A stretch of 64,000 nt of DNA, taken from positions 3,162,001 to 3,226,000 of the forward strand of contig NZ_JACHIS010000001.1 of NCBI RefSeq assembly GCF_014203365.1, given 5' to 3'. Of the stretch, positions 36,187 through 44,493 are shown piece by piece. The translations under genes and the position numbers were made by a program. Source of the stretch: Actinoalloteichus hymeniacidonis (GTDB lineage: Bacteria; Actinomycetota; Actinomycetes; Mycobacteriales; Pseudonocardiaceae). A model generated the notes under the pieces. The model saw only the letters and a list, made by a program, of their open reading frames with translations, was not told the DNA's origin and ran no database searches. Within the stretch, counting starts at the first letter, position 1, and each line of letters opens with the position of its first letter.

Positions 36187-36515
36187 CCGCTCTCACCTTG
36201 ACGCCGATCGAGATCATGGCAGGGCTCGGCGTGCTGATCGCGTTTGCCTCGGTGTGGCGAGCGGGGGCACGACGTGCCCGCGCTGCGGCGGACAAAGCCC
36301 AGGCCGGTGGACGCCTGTTGTCGCTCACCGGGCGGGTCTTGTTCAACGCCGGGCTGATCGTCGCCGTTCAGTGGGTGCTGTTGTCCAGCCGAGTTCATGA
36401 CGGATTGGTGCTGACGGCCTTGGCCGTGCCGGCGCTGTTCGCGGCCTACAGCCTGACCCGCGCATTGACGGTCACCACGAACGACCTGCCTCGCCGTAGG
36501 GGTGGTCGTCGATGA
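36183..36515 (+). CDS. Small membrane protein of the conjugative element
   Basis: A 110-residue protein with an N-terminal hydrophobic segment (IEIMAGLGVLIAFASVW), a basic arginine-rich loop, and two more hydrophobic segments (LFNAGLIVAVQWVLL and LVLTALAVPALFAAYSL), so probably three membrane helices and a basic tail. It is placed between the WhiB gene and the FtsK/Tra gene with ATGA overlaps on both sides, suggesting a membrane partner of the DNA translocase. A decayed copy lies at 28150-28406 beside the BREX operon. Confidence 0.8.
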   Translation: MTALTLTPIEIMAGLGVLIAFASVWRAGARRARAAADKAQAGGRLLSLTGRVLFNAGLIVAVQWVLLSSRVHDGLVLTALAVPALFAAYSLTRALTVTTNDLPRRRGGRR

Positions 36516-38635
36516 AGAGAGCGAAGACGAACGAGACGAGCACCGCTTTGGACCGATCTCCGGCAAGTAGCCCGCCGATCCCGTTGCTCGGGCCACAACG
36601 CTCATTGGCCGCTCGGCTGGTGGACCAGTGCCGTCACTCCCGAGTGTTCCGGTCGAGGCGGTTCGGAAGGCAGGCCGTCAAAGATGCCGTGACATGGCTG
36701 CTTCGCTCCCCGCTGCGGCTGGCAAGCGCGGTCGGCCGAGGATTGTTGGCCGCGCTACGCGCATGGCGCCGATGGGTTCGAGTGCAGGACTACCGGGACG
36801 CGATCGAACAGGCTGAGAAGCTCGCAGAGAAGTTCGTCGAGATCCGCGCGTTGACGCTCTACCGCTGGCGCGTCACCGGGATCACGGCAGTAGCCGCCAC
36901 CTTTCTTCTCCTCATGGCCCACGTGATCGCCGCGCCACTCGCGATGTGGGGCGCGGTCGGGGCGAGCCTGATCGCCCTGGCGGTGGCCGGACGCCGGAAG
37001 GAAGGGGCGACGGGCCGCACACCGGCTCTGGGCGGGCCGCGCACGCTCGCTTGGACGATGGACCCACAGGTGTTGGTCGATGCCTTCCGGGACGCGAAGT
37101 TGATCGGCCGAGACGAGTCGCTCCGCTTGGTCGAGCGCGCCACGCACACCGGCGGCGGGTGGTCGATCACCGTCGACCTACCCGCCACCCGCAAAGCGGC
37201 CGACGTGATCAAGCATCGGGACGCCCTGGCCTCCGCACTGGCGGTGGACGAAGTGCAGTTGGTCGCCGAGCGGGTGCGCGGCCGAGGCGGACATGCCGGA
37301 CGGGTGTTCCTCTGGGTGGCCGACGTCGACCCCTACAGCGGTCCGCCGTTCTCCTCCCCGCTCGTTCGCGCGGAGAGCTGGGACGCCTGGCGGCCGGTGC
37401 CGTTCGGCCGCGACGCGCGACGGCGGAAGGTCGATCTTCCCTTGGTATGGACGTCGTTGCTGGTCGGTGCGATCCCTCGGCAAGGCAAGACGATGGCGGT
37501 GCGCTTGGCCGCAGCCGGATTCATCCTGGATGCCTTCGCCCGGCTGTATGTGTTCGACGGCAAGGGCGGGAAGGACTGGCGGGCGGCCGAGGCCGTCGCC
37601 CATCGGTTCGTCTGCGGCGACGACCAGGCGGACGCCGAAGCTGTGCGGGACGGCTTGGTCGAACTCGTGGCGGAGGTTCAGTCCCGATACGCACGCATGG
37701 CCGAACTCGACGACGAGACGTGTCCCGAATCGAAGATCACGCCGCAGCTTTCTCGTGATCCCGCCCAGCGGATGCCCATCACGGCCGTGATCTTCGATGA
37801 GGTTCAGGTGTTTCTCGACAACCCGACCAAGGTGGCCATCGGGGAGCGGGGAACGACCCTCGGCGAGTACATCGCGGACATGCTGGCCTACCTCGCTCGC
37901 AAGGGTCCGGCCGCCGGGATCATCGTGGTGCTCGCGACCCAACGGCCCGATTCCCAGACCATCCCGTCTCGGCTCCGATCGGTGCTGGGCACCCGTTTCG
38001 CGCTGCGGGTGATGGACTGGCGGGATTCCAACATCGTGTTGGGCGACCAGATGAACACCCGTGGCTATGACGCTTCCACGCTGCTGCCGAGCCATAAGGG
38101 CGTCGGCATCCTGCGGCCGGACGGGGAGACCGACGCGGGTGCGGATGCGGTCGCCCTGACGGTGCGGACCTTCTACCTGACGAACGCCGAGTGGCGGGCT
38201 ATCTGCGTGCGCGGTCGACTGCTGCGGGAGATCGCCGGAACCTTGTCGGGTTACGCGGCCGGGGAGGACACGACGCGGGCCGTCGACTCGGCGGACGTGG
38301 CGGGGGCGCTCAGCGCAGGGCCGGTGAGCTGGAGTGCCGAGCGGCTGCCGGAACCGCTGGGGGCGGTCGTCGAGTTTCTGGGCGAGGAGTTACGCCCCGG
38401 CGGCCGTCGCTTCGTTCCGACCGCCGAACTCACCGACGCACTCGACGTGGAGCCGAGTGTGTTCGCCCGGCAGATGGGCGAATTGGGCTGCCGACCGACC
38501 CGGCATTACGTCCCGGAAGGCGACGGTGTTCGGCGGGTGCGCGGGTATCTGACGGCAGAGATTCGGGACGCGGTCGCCCGCGTCCGATCTGGTGAAATCA
38601 GCTCGACTGGTGACGATGCGGACGGTGCGGCGTGA
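36512..38635 (+). CDS. FtsK/SpoIIIE-type DNA translocase (Tra protein of an AICE)
   Basis: A 707-residue protein that transfers double-stranded DNA between mycelia in actinomycete integrative elements. Two closely spaced membrane helices lie at about residues 125-160 (VAATFLLLMAHVIA and GAVGASLIALAVAG). The motor domain has GAIPRQGKTMA as Walker A (about residue 325), AVIFDEVQVFL as Walker B and VLATQRPDSQTIP. The C-terminal 100 residues resemble a winged-helix DNA-binding unit (FVPTAELTDALDVEPSVF), as in other Tra proteins. ATGA overlap with the upstream gene, GTGA with the small gene downstream. Confidence 0.9.
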   Translation: MKRAKTNETSTALDRSPASSPPIPLLGPQRSLAARLVDQCRHSRVFRSRRFGRQAVKDAVTWLLRSPLRLASAVGRGLLAALRAWRRWVRVQDYRDAIEQAEKLAEKFVEIRALTLYRWRVTGITAVAATFLLLMAHVIAAPLAMWGAVGASLIALAVAGRRKEGATGRTPALGGPRTLAWTMDPQVLVDAFRDAKLIGRDESLRLVERATHTGGGWSITVDLPATRKAADVIKHRDALASALAVDEVQLVAERVRGRGGHAGRVFLWVADVDPYSGPPFSSPLVRAESWDAWRPVPFGRDARRRKVDLPLVWTSLLVGAIPRQGKTMAVRLAAAGFILDAFARLYVFDGKGGKDWRAAEAVAHRFVCGDDQADAEAVRDGLVELVAEVQSRYARMAELDDETCPESKITPQLSRDPAQRMPITAVIFDEVQVFLDNPTKVAIGERGTTLGEYIADMLAYLARKGPAAGIIVVLATQRPDSQTIPSRLRSVLGTRFALRVMDWRDSNIVLGDQMNTRGYDASTLLPSHKGVGILRPDGETDAGADAVALTVRTFYLTNAEWRAICVRGRLLREIAGTLSGYAAGEDTTRAVDSADVAGALSAGPVSWSAERLPEPLGAVVEFLGEELRPGGRRFVPTAELTDALDVEPSVFARQMGELGCRPTRHYVPEGDGVRRVRGYLTAEIRDAVARVRSGEISSTGDDADGAA

Positions 38636-38799
38636 CCGCGCGGACGACGGACGCCGAGGGTAAATCGGTCGTCTCGGTCCAACTTCCCACCGATCTACCA
38701 GTGCTGACAACGTCTGTGAGTCGTGTTCTGCTTGCCATACTGGTCGAGTTGACCACGATCCCGGTCCTCGGCGACCGAACTGACGAGGTGATCAGATGA
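38632..38799 (+). CDS. Small 55-residue protein between tra and the recombinase
   Basis: An unbroken frame of 55 codons begins with GTG overlapping the tra stop (GTGA) and ends with TGA overlapping the recombinase start (ATGA). The product has a polar N-terminus (VTARTTDAEGKSVVSVQL) and a hydrophobic middle (RVLLAILVELTTIPVL). The four-base overlaps at both ends, the same spacing as throughout this operon, are the main evidence for coding. No family recognised. Confidence 0.6.
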   Translation: MTARTTDAEGKSVVSVQLPTDLPVLTTSVSRVLLAILVELTTIPVLGDRTDEVIR

Positions 38800-40550
38800 C
38801 TGTTGAAATCAACAACCCCTGGAAAGTACTGGACGATCTGCTGGGCGTGGAGGTCGTCGAACCGGTGGACGTCGGTATCGGGCCGGTGGCCTTCTACGGC
38901 CGGTGCTCCACCGAGGACAACCAAGATCCCGAGACGTCGCACAGCTGGCAGGTCGGTACCGCACGGAAGTTCGTCGAGCCTCTCGGCGGGACGGTGACAG
39001 CCGAGTTCTTCGACATCGGCCAATCCCGTTCGGTCCCGTGGGAACGGCGGAGCGACGCGGCTCGCTTACTAGCAGAACTGAAGAACCCGAACCGGGGTTG
39101 GTCCGCCGTGGTCGTGGGGGAGGGGACACGCTGCTGGTTCGGCAATCAGTTCTCGTTGATCGCGCCCAAGTTCGCGGCCTATGGCGTTGAACTCTGGGTT
39201 CCCGAACTGGGTGGGAAGTTCGACCCGCGCAATCCTTCACACAAGATGCTGATGAGTGTGCTCGGCGGGATGAGCGAGTCAGAGCGGCAGCACGTTCAAG
39301 CTCGTGTCCGTGCGGCCATGGATGCACAGGTGCTCAACGAGGGGCGCCATCAGGGCGGTCGAGCCCCGTTCGGTTATGCGGTCGTCGACGCCGGTCCGCA
39401 TCCGAACCCGCGTAAGGCTGCCGAGGGATACCGGCTGCGGGTACTGGAGATCGACCCGGAAGCGGCCGAGATCGTGCGGCGGATCTTTGCCGAGTATCTC
39501 GATGGCAAGGGGGATCGGGCTATCGCGGCAGGGCTGAACCGCGATTCCATCGCCTGCCCCTCGGCACGTAAGCCCGAACAGAACCGGCATCGGCTCGCCG
39601 ACGGGTGGCAGGCGAGCACGGTGCGCGCGATTCTCGACAACCCCCGCTACACCGGATTCGCCGTGTTCGGACGGTGGACGCGACACGAGACGCTGCTTGA
39701 TCCCGAGGATGTCGCGGCCGGTCACGTCACCCGGTTCCGGCGGGCGGAACCGGAACAGGTGGTGCGGTCCCGTCGCCCTGCCCATCCCGCAATCGTGTCT
39801 GTGGAGGACTTCACGGAAACACAGTTGGCGCGGCGTTCCCGCGCGTCTGGAGGAATGCGCGGCATCGCGAAGCTGGAGCGCACACGGACAACGGGGACAC
39901 GCCCGTATCTCCTCCGAGGGATGGTGCGGTGCGACATCTGTGGCCGGAAAATGCAGGGCGCGACGATCCGCAAGCATGACACCTACTACCGCTGTCTGGC
40001 ACGTTCCCTTGCTCCTGGATCGGCTGCATTGGCCGAGCACCCGCGCACGGTCAATCTCCGTGAAGACGAGCTGTTGGAACCGCTTAACGACTGGATCGGC
40101 AGACTGTTCGAGCGGCGAAACATCGACCGCACCGTGGCGGCACTGGTTGCCTCCCAGGACGGCGGCGGCATTCCCACTGATCGAGACGCCGCGAAACAGA
40201 GACTGGCAGAGGCCGAAAAGAAGTTGCGCCGATTTCATGACGCGATCGCCGCAGGCGTCGATCCGGCTGCGCTGGTCGACCCGATCAACGAAGCACAGTC
40301 CCAGCGGGCGACCGCTCGCGCCGAACTCACCGGTACCCGCGCTCCCGGCCTGATCACTGAAGCCGAGGTACGCGCCATGATCGACTCACTGGGGAACGTG
40401 GGAGAAGCGCTGTCCGGTGCTGATCCGAACGAACTCGGACAGCTGTATTCAGAACTGCGGCTAAATCTCCGTTACACACAAAAGGAGCGGACTGTGATTG
40501 CCACAGTCTCGCCCCGTGTGTTTAACGAACGTGTCCGAGGGGGGACTTGA
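38796..40550 (+). CDS. Large serine recombinase (site-specific integrase)
   Basis: A 584-residue serine integrase. The catalytic domain has FYGRCSTEDNQD with the nucleophilic serine, LLAELKNPNRGWSAVVVGEGTR, and SVLGGMSESERQHVQARVRAAM as helix E. The recombinase domain follows (GGRAPFGYAVVD, STVRAILDNPRYTGF), then a zinc ribbon (MVRCDICGRKM, YYRCLA) and a coiled-coil (DAAKQRLAEAEKKLRRF). The last codons lie inside the tRNA-derived core and the stop TGA uses its final bases, so the gene ends in the attachment site. It is the likely integrase of this element, although tRNA targets are more often used by tyrosine integrases. Confidence 0.9.
   Translation: MTVEINNPWKVLDDLLGVEVVEPVDVGIGPVAFYGRCSTEDNQDPETSHSWQVGTARKFVEPLGGTVTAEFFDIGQSRSVPWERRSDAARLLAELKNPNRGWSAVVVGEGTRCWFGNQFSLIAPKFAAYGVELWVPELGGKFDPRNPSHKMLMSVLGGMSESERQHVQARVRAAMDAQVLNEGRHQGGRAPFGYAVVDAGPHPNPRKAAEGYRLRVLEIDPEAAEIVRRIFAEYLDGKGDRAIAAGLNRDSIACPSARKPEQNRHRLADGWQASTVRAILDNPRYTGFAVFGRWTRHETLLDPEDVAAGHVTRFRRAEPEQVVRSRRPAHPAIVSVEDFTETQLARRSRASGGMRGIAKLERTRTTGTRPYLLRGMVRCDICGRKMQGATIRKHDTYYRCLARSLAPGSAALAEHPRTVNLREDELLEPLNDWIGRLFERRNIDRTVAALVASQDGGGIPTDRDAAKQRLAEAEKKLRRFHDAIAAGVDPAALVDPINEAQSQRATARAELTGTRAPGLITEAEVRAMIDSLGNVGEALSGADPNELGQLYSELRLNLRYTQKERTVIATVSPRVFNERVRGGT
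40531..40549. repeat. Third copy of the 19-bp att core, within tRNA-Leu
   Basis: GTGTCCGAGGGGGGACTTG is identical to 9112-9130 and 28504-28522. Here it forms the 3' acceptor strand, discriminator and part of the T arm of the tRNA-Leu gene on the complement. The sequence outside the core differs from the other two copies, so this is the original chromosomal half of the site. Confidence 0.85.
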
Positions 40551-40615
40551 ACCCCCACCTCCTTATCGGAGACTAGCACCTCAAGCTAGCGCGTCTGCCA
40601 TTCCGCCACTCGGAC
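40532..40615 (-). tRNA. tRNA-Leu (anticodon GAG)
   Basis: Read on the minus strand, the gene starts GTCCGAGTGGCGGAATGG and ends with CTCGGAC plus the discriminator A. The acceptor arms pair over seven bases. The anticodon stem CTAGC/GCTAG encloses loop TTGAGGT, giving anticodon GAG for CTC codons. A long variable arm (TCTCCGATAAGGAGG) and the GGTTCAAGTCC T loop fit leucine class II tRNAs. CCA is not encoded. Its 3' end is the integration target of the neighbouring elements. Confidence 0.95.
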
Positions 40616-40728
40616 CAACTTCGGCTTCTGCCGTGCTGATGGGCATAGGTTAGCTGATCGCACCTCGAGTTCCCAAATCGGCCCCCTGAACCTCCCATCG
40701 GCGGGGTACCCGGTGGTAGGAAGTGCAG

Positions 40729-42066
40729 GTGAGCACCCATGCAGACACCAGCGGGCTCGGCGTCGTCGAGGATGACGCGGTCCGGCTGACCAGCGAACTG
40801 ATCCGGATCGACACCACCAACACCGGTGACCCCGACACGTTGGTGGGGGAGCGTGCTGCGGCGGAGTATGTCGCCGAGCAGCTGGCCGATGTCGGGTACG
40901 AGCCGACCTATGTGGAGTCCGGGGATCGTCCGGGGCGCGGCAATGTGTTCGTGCGGCTGCCGGGGGCGGATTCGAGTCGGGGCGCGTTGTTGGTGCACGG
41001 GCATCTCGACGTCGTGCCCGCAGACGCCTCCGAATGGTCGGTGCACCCGTTCTCCGGTGCGGTGCAGGACGGGTATGTGTGGGGCCGGGGTGCCGTCGAC
41101 ATGAAGGACATGCTGGGCATGTCGCTCGCGGTGGCTCGCAGGCTCAAGCGGGAGAACATCACGCCGCCGCGCGACATCATCTTCGCGTTCCTCGCCGACG
41201 AGGAGGCCGGTGGTCTCCAGGGGTCGCACTGGCTGCAGGCCAACCGCCCGGAGCTGTTCGAGGGCGCTACCGAGGCGATCAGCGAGGTCGGCGGGTTCTC
41301 GGTCACCTTCAAGGACGGGGTGCGCAGCTACCTCGTCGAGACTGCGGAGAAGGGCATCGCCTGGCTCAAGCTGACCGTCCGGGCCCGGGCCGGTCACGGG
41401 TCGATGATCCACGAGGACAACGCGGTGACCAAGCTCGCCGCAGCGGTGACCCGGCTGGGCAATCACCGGTTCCCGCTGGTGATGACCGACTCGGTGCGGG
41501 AGTTCCTGGACGGGGTCGCCGAGCTCACCGGGTGGGACTTCCCCGAGGACGACCTCGATGGCGCGATCGGCAAGCTCGGCGCGATCTCACGGATCGTGGG
41601 GGCCACGCTGCGCGACACGGCGAACCCGACGATGCTCTCGGCCGGCTACAAGGCGAATGTGATCCCCTCGGTCGCGGAGGCGACGGTGGACTGCCGCATC
41701 CTGCCGGGCAGGCAGGAGGCCTTCGAGCGCGAGTTGGCGGAGGTCCTGGGCCCGGATGTCGAGCGGGAGTGGATCGTGGGCCTGCCGCCCGTGGAGACCA
41801 CGTTCGACGGGGCGTTGGTGGACGCGATGAGCGCCTCGATCACAGCGGAGGATCCCGGTGCGCAGGTGCTGCCGTACATGCTCTCCGGCGGAACCGATGC
41901 GAAGGCCTTCTCGAAGCTGGGCATCCGGTGCTTCGGGTTCGCGCCGCTCAAGCTGCCCGCGGACCTGGACTTCTCCGCGTTGTTCCACGGGGTGGACGAG
42001 CGGGTGCCGGTCGACGCGTTGAAGTTCGGCACGCGGGTGCTGAACCGGTTCCTGCTGAACAGCTGA
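40729..42066 (+). CDS. M20 family metallopeptidase (dipeptidase/deacylase)
   Basis: A 445-residue cytoplasmic zinc hydrolase. Metal and catalytic residues visible: HGHLDVVPAD (His ligand and catalytic Asp), GRGAVDMKD (bridging Asp), FLADEEAGG (catalytic Glu and ligand), and a late GGTDAKAFSK; RAGHGS marks the dimerisation domain. The GTG at 40729 is preferred because AGGAAG lies upstream at a good distance; a GTG six bases earlier is possible. It probably cleaves dipeptides or acylated amino acids. Convergent with the DUF5703 gene across a hairpin. It is the first ordinary chromosomal gene beyond the tRNA. Confidence 0.9.
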   Translation: MSTHADTSGLGVVEDDAVRLTSELIRIDTTNTGDPDTLVGERAAAEYVAEQLADVGYEPTYVESGDRPGRGNVFVRLPGADSSRGALLVHGHLDVVPADASEWSVHPFSGAVQDGYVWGRGAVDMKDMLGMSLAVARRLKRENITPPRDIIFAFLADEEAGGLQGSHWLQANRPELFEGATEAISEVGGFSVTFKDGVRSYLVETAEKGIAWLKLTVRARAGHGSMIHEDNAVTKLAAAVTRLGNHRFPLVMTDSVREFLDGVAELTGWDFPEDDLDGAIGKLGAISRIVGATLRDTANPTMLSAGYKANVIPSVAEATVDCRILPGRQEAFERELAEVLGPDVEREWIVGLPPVETTFDGALVDAMSASITAEDPGAQVLPYMLSGGTDAKAFSKLGIRCFGFAPLKLPADLDFSALFHGVDERVPVDALKFGTRVLNRFLLNS

Positions 42067-42094
42067 TCAGCGCGCTGCCACAGCGCGAGAGGTT

Positions 42095-42122
42095 GGTCCG
42101 GCGGGGCGATTCCCGTCGGACC
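42095..42122. terminator. Terminator between M20 peptidase and DUF5703 genes
   Basis: ggtccggcggg and cccgtcggacc form an 11-bp stem with one mismatch around a 6-nt loop, lying between two convergent genes. Confidence 0.65.
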
Positions 42123-42141
42123 GGAGCTTGGACCGGTCGTC

Positions 42142-42357
42142 TCAGGTGTGTAGGCCGGGGATGCCGACGGCGCTGCGTTTGCGGCGCAGCCAGACCTTGC
42201 GGGTGCCATCCCCGTAGAGCAGAACGCGGGAGAGTTCCCAGCCCGCGAATTCGGCGTGGATGGCGAGTTGGGTGGCTGCGGCTCGGCGCGAGACGCCGGG
42301 CGGCAGTCGAAGCGGTTGATATTCCCAGTCTCCGTCGCTGACGGATTCGTCGTTCAC
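42142..42357 (-). CDS. DUF5703-like small protein
   Basis: A 71-residue protein with WEYQPLRLPPGVSRRAAA, an AEFAGWELSRVLLYGDG beta segment and a basic end KVWLRRKRS, the pattern of the short DUF5703 family found in Pseudonocardiales and Mycobacteriales next to an M20 peptidase. GTG start overlaps the stop of the upstream lipoprotein gene (GTGA), so the two are coupled. Function unknown. Confidence 0.75.
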   Translation of the reverse strand: MNDESVSDGDWEYQPLRLPPGVSRRAAATQLAIHAEFAGWELSRVLLYGDGTRKVWLRRKRSAVGIPGLHT

Positions 42358-43433
42358 GGATGCACCACCTGAATCCCTTCTCCGGTTGCGGAGCCCACGA
42401 CCACCGTGCCGGTGTCCTGGTCGATGGCCACGGAGTTCGGTTGCTGCACGCTGGGGAAACGGTGCTTCTCGACGGGATCGCCCGCGGCGATGTCGAAGCC
42501 GACCAGCTCGTTGGTCTCGGTCAGGGTGACCCATGCCAGGTCGCGCTGCTCGTCGTAGGCGAGGGCGTAGGGGCCGCCGGGGACGGGGTGCCGCTGGCGG
42601 AGCAGGAAGGGATCCGCAGAGAAGACCAGCAGTTCACCGGAGCGGGTCTCGGTGACGATGATCCGATCGAAGCGGTCGACGACGGCGTTGGTGGCGCCTT
42701 CCCCTGCGCGCAGCGCCAGGCCGCGCCGGGTCTCGTCCAGGTCGACCTCGACGAGGGAGCTCTGGACCCGGTCGAGCGCGTAGACGATGCCCCCCGCCGT
42801 GACGACCGTGGTGGTTCCGTCGAATCCCGGCACCTCGCGGTGCTCGCCGTCGGCCTCGATGATGCCCACGGAGCCATCCGGGTGGGCGATCACGGTGGCC
42901 TCCTCGGCGCCCTCGGTGGTCGACACGGCGGCTTCCGCCAGGGCGATCTCCTCGGTGTCGCCGCTGGCAAGGTCGACCTCGACTAGGGCGCCCGCATCAG
43001 GGATCAACGCCTGTACGGTGCCCGCCTGCGCGCTTTCCAGCCGAGCCGCTGTCCCGGGAAGGTCGATCTCGTGGGGTGTGGCCTCGAGATCGTCGAGGTC
43101 CTGCAGCAACAGTCTGGGTGGATCGGCGACTGCGGCGACCAGGGTGGCCGTCTCCGGGTCGGCGAGCAGGGCGGTGACGGGTGCACCGGCTTCGACGATG
43201 TCGCCCGCCGGGCTGTCCTGCCGCACCGGGGAGTCGGCCGGGCCCGCTGCCGCCGAGACTGGTACCGGGTCGTCCCCGACGATCTCTTCGGCCACACCGA
43301 AGGAACAGCCTGCCATCAGGGTTGTTCCCGCGGTGAGGGCTGCCACGAGGCGAGTGGTCGCGCCCCTGGTCCGAGTTGGGCGGGACGAGATGGCTGCGGG
43401 CTGAGCGGGGTGCATTCGTCCAGCATCCCCCAT
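42354..43433 (-). CDS. Secreted beta-propeller-like lipoprotein
   Basis: A 359-residue protein with a basic N-terminus, a hydrophobic segment (LVAALTAGTTLMAGC) ending in a lipobox, so anchored outside the membrane through the cysteine at about residue 42. The mature part consists of repeated blade-like units (VIAHPDGSVGIIEADG, GGIVYALDRVQSSLVEVDL, GPYALAYDEQRDLAWV, PNSVAIDQDTGTVVVGS) typical of YncE/NHL-type beta propellers. It may bind a ligand or a cell-wall component. The start may be 43433 or the ATG at 43415. Coupled to the DUF5703 gene. Confidence 0.8.
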   Translation of the reverse strand: MGDAGRMHPAQPAAISSRPTRTRGATTRLVAALTAGTTLMAGCSFGVAEEIVGDDPVPVSAAAGPADSPVRQDSPAGDIVEAGAPVTALLADPETATLVAAVADPPRLLLQDLDDLEATPHEIDLPGTAARLESAQAGTVQALIPDAGALVEVDLASGDTEEIALAEAAVSTTEGAEEATVIAHPDGSVGIIEADGEHREVPGFDGTTTVVTAGGIVYALDRVQSSLVEVDLDETRRGLALRAGEGATNAVVDRFDRIIVTETRSGELLVFSADPFLLRQRHPVPGGPYALAYDEQRDLAWVTLTETNELVGFDIAAGDPVEKHRFPSVQQPNSVAIDQDTGTVVVGSATGEGIQVVHP

Positions 43434-43475
43434 CGACCGTGGTGCCCGTGGCCCCAGGGTCGCCCGTCCGGGGAA

Positions 43476-43506
43476 GGCCCGGGGCGTCGAGTGACTGCCC
43501 CGGGCC
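43476..43506. terminator. Terminator downstream of carbonic anhydrase
   Basis: A perfect 10-bp stem (ggcccggggc / gccccgggcc) with an 11-nt loop stands just past the stop of the carbonic anhydrase gene at 43520, before the promoter of the lipoprotein gene. Confidence 0.7.
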
Positions 43507-43519
43507 CGTCACCGTGGTA

Positions 43520-44293
43520 TCAGTCGATGCGGTTGACCTGCCCGGTCTCGAGGTCGTAGACGGCGGTGACGATCTGCACGCCGTGACCCTCGACCGCGTC
43601 CCGGACGATGTCGGAGCGTTCCAGGAGCATGGCGGCGGTGCGCCGGACCTGGTTCTCGACGCAGGCGGCGAAGAAGGCGTCCGGGTCGGAGTCGGCCGGG
43701 GTGGCGCGGACTGCGGCCTCCACGTCGCGGACCAGCGAACTGATGTCGCCCTCGAGGTGGCCCTCGCCGTTGACGGTGTCGATGGCGGCGGCGACTGCGC
43801 CGCACTGGGCGTGGCCCAGGATCACGACGAGCGGGGTGCCCACGTGTTCGACGCCGTATTCGATACTGCCGACGACAGCGTCATCGAGTACTTCGCCTGC
43901 GGAGCGGATGGTGAACAGGTCACCGAATCCCTGGTCGAAAAGAACTTCCGGTGGGACTCGCGAGTCAGCACAGCCGAGAACGGTCGCGAAGGGGTTCTGT
44001 CCTTCGACCAGGGAATCGCGCCAGGATTCGTCCTGATGGGGATGACTCGGCTGCCCCTGGACGAATCGGGCATTTCCCTCAGTGAGTAGTCGCCAGGCTT
44101 CCGTGGCATCGGCGGGGTGGCCGGCTGGCGACGTCGTTCCTGGTGGGGAGGTTTGTCCGGATACCGGGGACGCGGCGGCGAAGGACGCCAGCGCTAGCCC
44201 GGCGGTGGCGGCCGCTCCTAATCCGAAAAGGCGACGCCGGGACATTCTGGCCGGTTCTTCGACCGGGTTCGTTCCCCCAGATGTATTAACCAT
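43520..44293 (-). CDS. Tat-exported beta-class carbonic anhydrase
   Basis: A 257-residue enzyme that hydrates CO2. Zinc ligands and the catalytic dyad appear as VLGCADSRVPPE (Cys, Asp-Arg) and ILGHAQCGAV (His, Cys). The N-terminus has a twin-arginine signal (SRRRLFGLGAAATAGLAL) followed by a proline/serine linker, so the enzyme is exported folded, unlike most beta carbonic anhydrases. An alternative start at 44245 would still keep the twin arginines. Single gene with its own terminator. Confidence 0.92.
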   Translation of the reverse strand: MVNTSGGTNPVEEPARMSRRRLFGLGAAATAGLALASFAAASPVSGQTSPPGTTSPAGHPADATEAWRLLTEGNARFVQGQPSHPHQDESWRDSLVEGQNPFATVLGCADSRVPPEVLFDQGFGDLFTIRSAGEVLDDAVVGSIEYGVEHVGTPLVVILGHAQCGAVAAAIDTVNGEGHLEGDISSLVRDVEAAVRATPADSDPDAFFAACVENQVRRTAAMLLERSDIVRDAVEGHGVQIVTAVYDLETGQVNRID

Positions 44294-44493
44294 GCGAGAA
44301 CTCTAAACGCTGCTATGTCCGTTCCGTGGAGTAAATGATTCGGACTTCTTGGACAGAGAATCCGAAACAACATGAAAATGCTTTGTGATGCGCATCACCG
44401 GGACCGCCTGTCTGTTGGGCGGACGCACAGCACTCGAGCGTGCGGCCGAGTCGACCCTGACAGGAATGGTTACTCGCCGGTAAGGTCTGGCGG

